NCBI GenBank assembly: GCA_009602725.1
Contig: WELB01000133.1
Location: 284,163 to 329,596 of the forward strand
Direction of reading: 5' to 3'
From: Spirogloea muscicola
Taxonomy: Eukaryota > Streptophyta > Zygnematophyceae > Spirogloeales > Spirogloeaceae
DNA: 45,434 nucleotides
In this document: piece after piece, positions 10,261 to 18,775 of the stretch
How the letters are laid out: every line of letters begins with the position of its first letter
Position numbering within the stretch: position 1 is the first letter of the stretch
The notes under the pieces: generated by a model
Seen by the model: only the letters and a program-made list of their open reading frames with translations
Told to the model about the DNA's origin: nothing
The model's database searches: none
Translations under genes and position numbers: made by a program

Positions 10261-10724
10261 CCGACCGCAGCCGGGCCTGCCCGCGTACGTCTGCTGAGTG
10301 TAGCCGTGACCTTGTCCATTCCTTTGGGCTGGCCTCTCCCAGCCACCAGTTAATGTGGCCGCGCTTTCTCTAGCCGTGAAGGCCGCCTTGTCGACCTCGA
10401 CTTTGTGAAAGGCCAGCCCAGAAGAAACAATAAATATAGTTCGCGAAGTGGGCCGAGAAAGCGCTGAAGACACAAGGATATCAAGGAAGTACAAAACACT
10501 CAACAAACCCTGTTGAGCAGCCGCAGGTCGGGAATGAGTGCCCGAGTAGCGGGTCCCCTGGCCAGGGCCAGAGGCTGCAAGCCAATGCGCGACCGGCCCG
10601 CAGATGCAGCGCGCGTGCCATTGACGGCTGCGGCGAGACTAACAGGGACACGCGATATACCTGCGCGAGAGACCCTGCTGTGAAAAGCCAGGCCGAAAAG
10701 AATTAACAAGCTTCGGGCCAAAAG
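10261..10724 (-). repeat. Delta and LINE-end fragments
   Basis: Delta-type stems (GGGCTGGCC...CCCAGCC near 10330; GTGAAAGGCCAGCCC near 10407; GTGAAAAGCCAGGCC near 10681) surround a minus-strand LINE 3'-end fragment at about 10500-10660 (SMARALHLRAG...ALACSLW in mixed frames). No gene is visible. Confidence 0.4.
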
Positions 10725-11430
10725 TGTGACGTCCTGATCCTATACACGCACTTAGGGATTAGTACGTCCTGGTAGGCTTCAAAAAATGGGGATTTAGAAG
10801 CAAACCCCCTACAGTGAAGCACTACTACAGCACACAGCGGAAGTCTTCCCCGGAGGCACCGCCAGGTGGCAGCGACTCTACTGAGGGTCTGTGGTTTAGT
10901 AGCTGTCCGCGCAAGGGGCGCAGCCATAGCACTTACAAAGAGCCGGCAATGTCCGCAGCAACGAGCTGCAGCGACGGGCTGAGCAGCAGACGACGGCAGC
11001 AGAGCTGTGGCGGTGGCTGCGGCAGCAGGCAAGCAGGGCTATGCCTCTCTCTGGCCTCACTGATCGAATTACCGATTCCGCTCTCGGACGACTACTTGTG
11101 ATGCTTCAATGCCACCCCGCCTCCAGAGGGTGTGGGAGCCGCTTCAAGGCCTACCCCGTGAGGGGCGGGCCTCACGATGGTCCGTCGCGGGGACATGTCA
11201 CGCCCACAAAAGACCTCGAGGATGCCGTAGGGTGGACAGGTAACTGCCACGGGCGGACCGTGAGGGATCCGTAAGACATGTACGTCCACGGGCGGACGTC
11301 GAGGATACCGCACGACAGGAACACGCCAAGCGGTACACCGCTGGCGGGAGAAGACAACGCGCGCGGGAAAGTACACAGAAATGGCCCGCGCCACAGGTAC
11401 CACATGTACACGGTAATGGGAGGGTAATGT
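10725..11430 (-). mobile_element. Gamma-related LTR, divergent copy
   Basis: Starts TGTGACGTCCTGATCC and keeps the gamma order: ...acacgcacttaggg, gggatttagaagcaaacccc (hairpin 1), the gaggcaccgcc box, the cagcag-rich block, then GCCACCCCGCCTCCAGAGGG. The right part (11170-11430) carries repeated GGGCGGAC motifs not seen in the other copies. The far end is not clear. Confidence 0.5.
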
Positions 11431-12055
11431 GGTGCGCTCAGACGGGCGAATCCTACAAAAAGGCCTGTCACAGAAGTTGGGTAGGATGTATCACTTAATA
11501 ACCACGAGTGAGGAGCAGCAAATACTGAAGACTGCAGCCGGAAAGCAATCCCCCTGACGAAACCGAGAGATGCAGCAAGAGCACGGCCAGCACGCAGGTG
11601 CAAGGCCTGGGCCATAGACAGCTGGAGGGGAATGGAAGACCGAATTCGATACCTGAGCTAACGAGCCAAAGCGTTGTCTCAGAGCTTGGGTAGAAGAGAG
11701 AAGACGCTTCTAGGAGAGGGCAGTGGCCGTGAGAGGCCAGCCCGGAAAATGAACCAACAAAGCTCGAAGGGGCACAAAAAACGCTAAATCACACAGGGAA
11801 TCAAGTAGTCACGAAATACTCAGTGACCCCTGTTGAGCAGTCGCAGGTCTTAGAAACTAGTATCCGGGGAGCGGGTCCCCTGGCCAGGGCCAGAGGCTGC
11901 AGCCAATGGGCGACCGGCACGCAGATGCAGCGTGCATGCCACAAACCGAGACTGATAGGCGCATGCGATACACCTGCATGAGAGTGCCTGCTGCGTTCAT
12001 ATCCAGCCTGCTCCCCATGGTACCGGCGGGATACAGCGCTGCGCGAGAGCTGGTG
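11431..12055 (-). repeat. LINE-end fragments and delta remnant
   Basis: Minus-strand LINE 3'-end fragments lie at about 11497-11640 (MAQALHLRAGRALAA) and 11815-12010 (NAAGTLMQVYRMRLSVS). A delta-like stem (GTGAGAGGCCAGCCC) lies near 11730. No open gene. Confidence 0.4.
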
Positions 12056-12979
12056 TGTAGCATTCCTATTTCTATACACACATTTAGGGTCAGAACGTCC
12101 TGGTCTGGCTTCGGCCACAGGGTATCCAAAAGACGATCCTCTCACAGGAGAACGCCAACGTACATACGCGCACATAGCGCTGCGTCTTACCATGAGGCAC
12201 CGCTCAAAGGCAAGTAACTCTACAAGGGTCAGTATGCACGCTCCTATCCCTCACATACAATTAGGGTCAGAACGTCCTGTTTGGGTTTCGGACATAGGGT
12301 ATATTGGAGACGACCCTCTTACAGATGAACGCCAGCGCACACAGCGCACGTACGCGCACATATCGCAGGGGAAGTCCTCTGAGGCACCGCCAGAAGGCGG
12401 CGACTAGACCGAGGGTCAGCAGCTGTCCCCGCAAGGGGCGCAGCCATGGTACTTACAGAGAGCCGACGAGGCCAGCAGCGACGAGCTGCGGCGACGGGCT
12501 GGGCAGCAGCCGGCAGCAGCAGAGCCGTGGCGGCGGCTGCGACAGCAGGCAGCAGCGGGGCTGTGCCTCTCTTGGCGTCACCGGTCTATTCCTTAAGTCT
12601 GGCCTCGGCCTAGTACTGATAAGCGATTCATCTGCCACCCCTCCTCCCGAGGGTGTGACGAGGGCTGCCCCAACGTCCTCCCCTGGAGGGGCGGGCCTGA
12701 CAAGATAACGCGACGGACGCTGCCGCGCGCGAGCGAAGCAGCGCGTGGCGGATAAGGACAACTCCTGGACGATGGCGCACGCGAGCGAAGCAGCGCCTCC
12801 CCGAAAGTACGACTGGCGGACGATGCCACGCGGTACGAAGCTGGGGGCTTCAGACCGTACTTAGCTACACGGGGTGTAGCTAACTACCCGCACCTTTTGG
12901 GACTCCCAAATGGTAGATACGATACGATCATGTAAGGTGACTGGCACCGTCGGCACTCTCAAACGGAGGGAACGTTACA
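12056..12979 (-). mobile_element. Gamma LTR, apparently solo, full length
   Basis: Begins TGTAGCATTCC and ends GGGAACGTTACA, both gamma termini. The first ~150 bp (acacatttagggtcagaacgtcctgg... to gaggcaccgc) appear twice, at 12057 and 12230, an internal tandem duplication that repeats both terminal hairpins. No internal element sequence adjoins. No clean target duplication: TGGTG on the left, TAGTA on the right. Confidence 0.6.
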
Positions 12980-13085
12980 TAGTAGCTGTCCCCCTTGGGC
13001 GCAGCCATATACTCACAGAGAGCCGGCAAGGCCCGCAGCGACAAGCTGCGGCGACGAGCTGAGCAGCAGACGGCAGCAGCAGCGT
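12980..13085 (-). mobile_element. Gamma LTR piece 1 (split by two later insertions)
   Basis: Carries the tagtagctgtcccc...cagagagccggcaag...gacggcagcagcag block of gamma. It continues at 14477-14536 and 17254-17465. The gaps are a beta LTR (13086-14476) and element E1 (14537-17253). Confidence 0.6.
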
Positions 13086-14476
13086 TGTAAGGTCCCCGCT
13101 TTACGGGACGCTTAATTTCGAGTTAAGCGAAACCCCTGACGAGCACGCGACTGACGCGTGCGCCGCGCAAAGTGTCACGCGGTATGACGCGCATGCTGAC
13201 GATATGACTTGCAGGCGCGCTGTAATGAACCAGCCGTTTGGTTAAGCCACATGGCTCCGTTGGCATTACATGACCGGCCATTGGAACAAGTGGCCCGCCA
13301 GGTGGCGAGCTGGCTTGCCGGACAGGTGCCCCGCCCAGAGGCGGGCCCCGCCCGTGCTGAAATATCCTCGCCAGGATCCACCCGTTCAAGGGAGGACATT
13401 TGGCCTGCCGCAAGGCGGGCCTTGGGGCGACCCGCTCACACCCCTGGAGGGGGGTTGGCACGGGGAAACATTACGAGCCTTGGGCCGAGACCCGACATGA
13501 GTTCGGACCGGTGAAGCCCAGGAGCAGCCTTGCCGCTGCTCGCCGCCCCAGCCGCCGCCGCAGCCTGCTGCGGGGCTCGCTGCGGGGAGTCCGTGGCTGC
13601 GCCCGTATAGGGCCAGTTGCTGGCTCGCGCCCAGGAGGTGGAGTCGCCGCCGAACGCGGCGCCACAGGGCCTGTCTTCCGCTGCGCTGTGCGCTAGTGCT
13701 TTGCCGTTGAGTGGGTTGGTCCCTAAAACCCCTACAGTCGAACTTAACAAAGACGACTCACCCTAACTGCGTGTGTAGGGGCGAGTTCACTACACGCGCC
13801 GCCTCCGGCAGAGGCGGCGAATCTTGGACTTCCAGAGCGAAGCTCCTCGGCATATTCTTGAGTCTGCCGCCATGCTCGCGATGACGTATATGTGACACGT
13901 ATGGCGCGCCTGTGACGCCGCGCGACACCCGTGACCCACTGCGGCGCCGCTCGGCGGCCCCGCAGGACGGCCGCCAATTCTGGAAGGGAGCCGTGTGGCC
14001 TGCCCTCGTACTAGATTCCCCTTGTCGGGCCCGCCTTCCCCGGGTGGGCATTGAGACGAGCCTCCCAGAGACCCCTGTGGAGGGTGGCACATGAAGCACT
14101 ACAAGTAGGACTGAGAGCAGACTCGGGTCACCTGGTCAAACTCAGTGAAGCCCGCGAGAGACACGCGCAGCCCTGCTGCCGCCTGCTGCCGTAGCCCGCC
14201 GACGCAGCCCTGCTGCTGCCTGCTGCTGCAGCCGTCGTCGCATCCCGTCGTCGCGGATCTTCATCGGCTCTCTGTGAGTAAGACTGTGACTGCAGTCGCT
14301 GGACCGTACCTGAGAGGTGAGCTGCTGCCTATCGGCAGCGCCTCAGGGCAAGACTTCCGCTGTGTAGAACACGTGGTGCTTCGCTGTGCTGGGGGTTTGT
14401 CTCTAAACCCCAATGACCGAAACCAATAAGGACATACTGACCCCTGAATGTGCTCTTAAAGGTCAGGGTCATTACA
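13086..14476 (+). mobile_element. Solo beta LTR, interrupted by an alpha LTR
   Basis: Begins TGTAAGGTCCCCGC and ends GGTCATTACA. Sequence homologous to the E2 and E4 LTRs flanks a nested alpha LTR at 13221-13794. No beta internal sequence adjoins it, so it is read as a solo LTR. It interrupts a gamma LTR within its cagcagcagagctgtgg block; the flanking pentamers agcgt and agagc do not match, so the target duplication has decayed. Confidence 0.7.
13221..13794 (+). mobile_element. Solo alpha LTR with 5-bp target duplication CGCGC
   Basis: Starts TGTAATGAACCAGCCG and ends GCGAGTTCACTACA. CGCGC flanks it on both sides (13216-13220 and 13795-13799). The uninterrupted beta LTR sequence at this spot (gtgcaggcgcgccgcctcc, as at 32080) confirms the empty site. 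Insertion postdates the beta LTR, which postdates the gamma LTR. Confidence 0.85.
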
Positions 14477-14536
14477 AGAGCTGTGGCGGCGGCTGCAGCA
14501 GCAGGCAGCAGCAGGGCTGGTTAGGCAGCAGCAGGG
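14477..14536 (-). mobile_element. Gamma LTR piece 2
   Basis: Continuation of the gamma LTR between the beta solo LTR and E1: agagctgtggcggcggctgc... to ...gcagcagcaggg. Confidence 0.6.
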
Positions 14537-15079
14537 TGTAAGGAACCTCGCCCTACACATGCAGTTAGAGTGAGCAGTCCTTGTGAGTTCGGATGTAGGG
14601 GGTTTAGGAGCCAACCCACTGCACGATGAAGCACTAGCGCATAGTGCAGCGGAAGATAGGCCCTGTGGCGCCGCCGTCCGGCGGCGACTCCACCTCCTGG
14701 GCGCAGGCCGCCGCAGCAGGCCCCGCAGCAGAGTGCGGTGGCAGGCTGCGACGGCGAGCAGCGGCAAGGCTGCTCCTCGGCTTCACCGGCTTCGAACTGC
14801 TTGTCGAGCCTCAGCCCCAAGGCTCCTCGTGCTTCCCCGTGCCACCCCCCCTCCAGGGGTGTGAGCGGGTCGCCCCAAGGCCCGGCTTGCGGCGGGCCCG
14901 AGATCCTCCGCTTTAACGGGCGAATCCTCGAGGGTTACTTCGAACGGGCTGGACCCACCTCCGGGCGGGCCCTTGCCCGGCAAGCCAGCCCGCCACCTGG
15001 CGGGCCCACTTGTCTCAAATAGCCGGTCATGCAATGCCAGCAGAGCCATGTGGCTTAATCATATGGCTAGTTCATTACA
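14537..15079 (-). repeat. E1 3' LTR (alpha)
   Basis: TG...CA bounded. Contains the short GC stems typical of alpha, for example a GCGGGC pair around ACCTGGC. In element sense it starts TGTAATGAAC at 15079. Confidence 0.8.
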
Positions 15080-15095
15080 TACCTCCCCACTCTGG
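15080..15095 (-). other. E1 polypurine tract
   Basis: Read on the minus strand, GAGTGGGGAGGTA lies immediately upstream of the 3' LTR. The same tract recurs next to the other element 3' LTRs (GTGGGGAGGAA in beta). Confidence 0.75.
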
Positions 15096-15098
15096 TGT

Positions 15099-16201
15099 TC
15101 ACGTCCTCGGGAACAATGAGATAACAGCCGACAGGGAGCAAGATGCCCGACGGCTGCTGCCTCTACCAAGCCTAGGAGGATAACCAACCTTGGCCAAGTA
15201 TTCTCTGAGAGCATCTTGACAATTTGCAAATTTGGCTGCAGGCTCCCACGTGTTGTGCTCAGGCCCATACTCGAGCCACTTCACCAGATACTCACGGGTC
15301 TTACGCCCTCGAGGCTTGTCCCTGTCAAACAAAATCTCTTCCACCTCAAAGTCAAGATCATCCTCGATGACTAGTGGAGGTGGGGGCGGTTGGACACGAC
15401 CATCCGTGAGGAAGGCCCTCAGCTGAGACACATGTAAGACGTTATGGACCTTCCAGTGCACCGGTGTCTTCAGCTCATAGGCCACCTTGCCCACAAGGCG
15501 TAGTACTACTGCAAATGGTCCAATCCACTTGGGCAGCAACTTGCGCGTACCCACAGCCCGCAAGGATAAGTGCTTCGTGCTCAGCAGCACTTGCGCACCA
15601 ACATCGAAGGACACGTCCTTCCGATATTTGTCAGCATAAGCCTTCTGGCGACTCTGACCAATCTCCAAGAATTGCCGAGCTCGTCTCTGAGCTTCCAAGA
15701 GGGTCCAAGTAAAGGCTACCGCGGTGGGAACTCGTTCCGGCCTCCCCACCTGAAGTGGAGCTCGGGATGCTGATCATAGTTGAGGAAGAATGGAGTCTCC
15801 TTTGTGGACGCATGATAGGCATTGTTCACAGCATATTCAGCCGGAGCCAAATACTCGTCCAAGTCAGTCTGGCTGGGGTTGACGAAGTGCCTCAACATGT
15901 CCTCGAGAACTCGATTCATTCTCACAGGTTGTCCATCCATTTGTGTATGAAAGGCTGTGGACATGGCTTATTTCATGCCAATAAGCTTGCAAACTACCTT
16001 CCAGAAGTAATCTGTAAAGCGAGGGTCGCGGTCCGAGACCAACCTCTCAGGTACTCCATGCAGCTTCCACACCTTATCACAAAGATGTCAGTGGAATCCT
16101 TCGCTTTTACCCGCGTAGTAGTGGGAGCAAACTACACCATATTACTCAGGCGATCCACAAAGATGACAATGGCATCATAGCCGTTCCGCGTCTTAGGCAA
16201 T
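15099..16201 (-). pseudogene. E1 pol 3' half: integrase core to chromodomain
   Basis: The longest frame (15749-15099) carries the integrase C-terminal region (AYADKYRKDVSFDVGAQVLL, LPKWIGPFAVV, HNVLHVSQLRAF) and then a chromodomain (EVEEILFDRDKPRGRKTREY, LVKWLEYGPEHNTWEPA). Upstream frames 15964-15716 and 15965-16201 hold the rest of the core (MNRVLEDMLRHFVNPSQTD, VWKLHGVPERLVSDRDPRF). The chromodomain marks a Ty3-type chromovirus; in this group it guides integration to methylated heterochromatin. Frameshifts separate the frames, so no integrase can be made. Confidence 0.8.
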
Positions 16202-16693
16202 TGTGTGAGCGAAGTCATGCTGTCTCAAGGACACTGAGGGGTCAGTTCAGCTCCGACAGTGAGCAAATCACACACTTCAGACTCCCATACAAAACATCGC
16301 AAGACTGGTGCACCAGCGAGCGAGCAAGCAAGGCAGCGCGCAACTCTACACCTCAATCAGCAGTCAGGCAGACAGCCGCAGATATGACCAGGACCGATGC
16401 ACTCGATCGATGCTGGCCACAAGACTACCCTTACCACACAAAGGCTGCAGGCTCAAGCCCCACCTCAAAGGAGCGCACGCAGCAAGTGGTCCTCAGGGAT
16501 CAGGCAGTCAGATTGGCGCTGGTTGTAGCTGGCTCAGGACGCAGCTCCTGGCGCCTTTGACGAGTCGCAGCCTCCTGGACCAATGTCTGGCAAAGAACTT
16601 ATCTTCAAAAAAAATGATCAAGCCAGCACATCAAGGGATCCTTGCATTATCAGCAGCTAGCACAAGAACTCACAAGCGCGATGGATGCAAGAC
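16202..16693 (-). other. E1 leader fused to gag start by deletion
   Basis: Homologous to the E3 leader (29935-30418): cgaagtcat then ggacactgagg, the gcgagcgagcaagcaaggcagcg block, and cacctcaatcagcag. The ATG of gag (complement of cat in gaagtcat) survives, but the coding body is lost. Confidence 0.6.
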
Positions 16694-16710
16694 CGCCTCT
16701 GATACCAAAT
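16694..16710 (-). other. E1 primer-binding site (initiator tRNA-Met type)
   Basis: On the minus strand TTTGGTATCAGAGGCGG directly follows the 5' LTR. TGGTATCAGAGC is the classic plant-type site complementary to initiator tRNA-Met; this copy differs at the last base. Confidence 0.75.
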
Positions 16711-17253
16711 TGTAAGGAACCTCGCCCTACACATGCAGTTAGGGTGAGCATTACTTGTGAGTACGGCTGTAGGGGGTTTGGGAGCCAACCCACTGCACGA
16801 TGAAGCACTAACGCATAGCGCAGCGGAGAATAGGCCCTGTGGCGCCGCCGTCCGGTGGCGACTCCACCTCCTGGGCGCAGGCCGGCGCAGCTGGCCCTGC
16901 AGCAAAGTGCGGCGGCGGCTGCGGCGGCGAGCAGCGGCAAGGCTGCTCCTGGGCTTCACCGGCTTCGAACTGCTTGTCGAGCCACAGCCCCCAAGGTTCC
17001 TCGTGCTTTCCCTTGCCACCCCCTCTCCAGGGGTGTGAGCGGGTCGCCCCAAGGCCCGCCTTGCGGCGGGCCCAAGATCCTCCGTTTGAACGGGCGAATC
17101 CTCGAGGGGTATTTCGAACGGCCGGGACCCACCTCCGGGCGGGCCTTTGCACGGCAAGCCAGCCCGCCACCTGGCGGGCCCACTTGTCCCCAATAGCCGG
17201 TCATGTAATGCCAAAAGGGCCATGTGGTTTGAGCAAACGGCTGGTTCATTTCA
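16711..17253 (-). repeat. E1 5' LTR (alpha)
   Basis: Starts (plus view) TGTAAGGAACC and ends TTCATTTCA, where other alpha LTRs have TTACA. It differs from the 3' LTR at scattered positions. Confidence 0.8.
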
Positions 17254-17465
17254 AGGGCTGTGTCTCTCTCGGCGTTGGTCCGACTGAGGAGTCTGGCCAA
17301 GGCCCACTACGCATGGCGTTTCACCTGCCACCCTTACCCGAGGGTGTGATGAGCGTCCCCCTAAGGCCCCCCGCCGGAGGGGTTTGGGCCTGACAAGGGA
17401 CACGAAGCGACGCCCCTTGGGCGGCACAAGGGCGACGCGAAGCGGCGCCATGGGCGACACATCCA
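17254..17465 (-). mobile_element. Gamma LTR piece 3
   Basis: Resumes the interrupted gamma LTR with agggctgtgtctctctcggc, then the promoter-core zone (TATAAGTA decayed to cgcatgg) and a GCGAAGC-rich tail. The true gamma end is missing; unassigned sequence with a gtcggctgcttaggctgctg stretch follows to 17540. Confidence 0.55.
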
Positions 17466-17540
17466 GTGCGTGGCCGAGCCCTCCTCGGGAGGTAAACCGG
17501 TCGGCTGCTTAGGCTGCTGCAGGGTCAGCTGCCGAGGCAG

Positions 17541-17755
17541 TGGCCCCAAGGCCCGCCTTGCGGCGGGCCCCAAAGATCCTCCCTTGAACGGGCGGATCCT
17601 GGCGAGGGGTATTTCGGGAGGGGCGGGGCCCGCACCCGGGCGGGCTACTTGCCCGGCCAGCCAGCCCCCCAGCTGGCGGGTCACCTGGCCCAGATAGTCG
17701 GTCAAATGCCAACAGAGCCATGTGGCTTAACTAGACGGCTACTTCATTACATACC
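17541..17755 (-). repeat. E3 3' LTR (alpha), truncated
   Basis: Matches the 5' half of alpha LTRs in element sense, from TGTAATGAAG at 17755 through the gccccaaggcccgccttgcg block. The remainder is missing at the left. Confidence 0.65.
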
Positions 17756-17821
17756 TCCCCACTCTGGTGTTCACGTCCTCGGGAACCTCGAGAGAACAGC
17801 CGACAGATTTTACACCCGACG
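17756..17821 (-). other. E3 polypurine tract and 3' end of its internal region
   Basis: Contains the complement of GAGTGGGGAGGTA and gttcacgtcctcgggaac, then acagccgacag...cgacg. The sequence resumes at 24748 with cgacggctgctgcc, exactly as the uninterrupted E1 reads at 15145-15160. Confidence 0.7.
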
Positions 17822-18737
17822 TGAAACGTTCCTGACCCCTAAGAGCACAGTCAGGGGTCAGTAAGTCCTTATTGATTTCGGTTGCTGGGGTTTAGAGACA
17901 AACCCCCAGCACAGAGGAGCACCACGTGAACTACGAAGCGAAATACCTTGCCCTGAGGCGCCGCCAACAGGCGGCGACTCACCTCTCAGGTACGGGCCAG
18001 CAACTGTCCCCAGTGGGAGCAGCCAAAGTCTACTTACAGGAGAGCCGATGAAGATCCGCAGCGACGGGTTGCGGGGTCGGGCTGCAGCAGCAGGCAGCAG
18101 CAGGCCTGCGTGGACGAGCTGCGGCAGCAGGCGGCAGCAGGGCTGCGCGCCTCTCTCTCGCGTGGGCTTCACTGACCTGGACCGATTACCCTGACCCTGG
18201 TCTCAGCCCTACTTGTAGTGCTTCCTGTGCCACCCTCCCCAGGGGTCTCTGGGAGGTTCGTCTCAGGGCCCACCTCGGGGAGGCGGGCCCGACAAGGGGA
18301 ATCTAGTACGTGGCCAGGCCACGCGGCTTCCTTCTGGAAGTGGCGGCCAGTAGCGGCCAGTGGCAGCCAATGGCGGCCAGCCTGCGGCGCCGCCGAGCGG
18401 CGCCCTGCGGCGCCGGCTTGCGGCGCCGCCAGTGCGTCACGGGTGTGGCGCGGCGTTACGGGCGCGCCAAACGTGTCACATACACGTCATTACGAGTGTG
18501 TCGGCAGATACCAGAATATGCCGAGGAGCTTCTCTCCGGAAGTCCAGGATTCGCCACCTCTGCTGGAGGCGGCGCGCCTGCACGTCACATCGTCAGCAGG
18601 TGCGTCACACCACGCGACACCTCATGCGGGTCGCTCGCGTGTCGCACGCGCGTCGCACGCGTCAGGCACGTGCGCGTCAGTGATTACACGATAGCGCTTA
18701 ACTCGGATTTAAGCGATTTAACGGCGGGGATGTTACA
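17822..18737 (-). repeat. E2 3' LTR (beta)
   Basis: Bounded TG...CA. It is very similar to 23850-24747 over its length; an 18-bp repeat-slippage difference (agtggcagccaatggcgg region near 18355) is the main visible change. Its middle holds repeated GGCGCC palindromes (18388-18432). Confidence 0.8.
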
Positions 18738-18775
18738 TTCCTCCCCACTTAGATGTTCACGTCCTCGGGAACTAG
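18738..18775 (-). other. E2 polypurine tract
   Basis: On the minus strand AAGTGGGGAGGAA adjoins the 3' LTR, as in E4. Confidence 0.75.

Larger units (their letters stand above)
14537..17253 (-). mobile_element. E1: deleted alpha chromovirus with both LTRs
   Basis: A complete insertion in minus orientation: 3' LTR 14537-15079, polypurine tract, 3' half of pol, gag leader, primer-binding site, 5' LTR 16711-17253. Both LTRs are 543 bp. Flanks are cAGGG on the left and AGGGc on the right, so at least a 4-bp duplication. The element interrupts a gamma LTR. At about 16202 an internal deletion joins the integrase core directly to sequence matching the gag start of E3 (29935), removing roughly 4 kb. 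It is therefore non-autonomous. Confidence 0.8.

Noticed and set aside
14145-14429. Small plus-strand frames in beta LTRs (also at 32458)
   Set aside because: They arise from CTGCTGCC-rich LTR DNA and are not conserved in frame across LTR copies.
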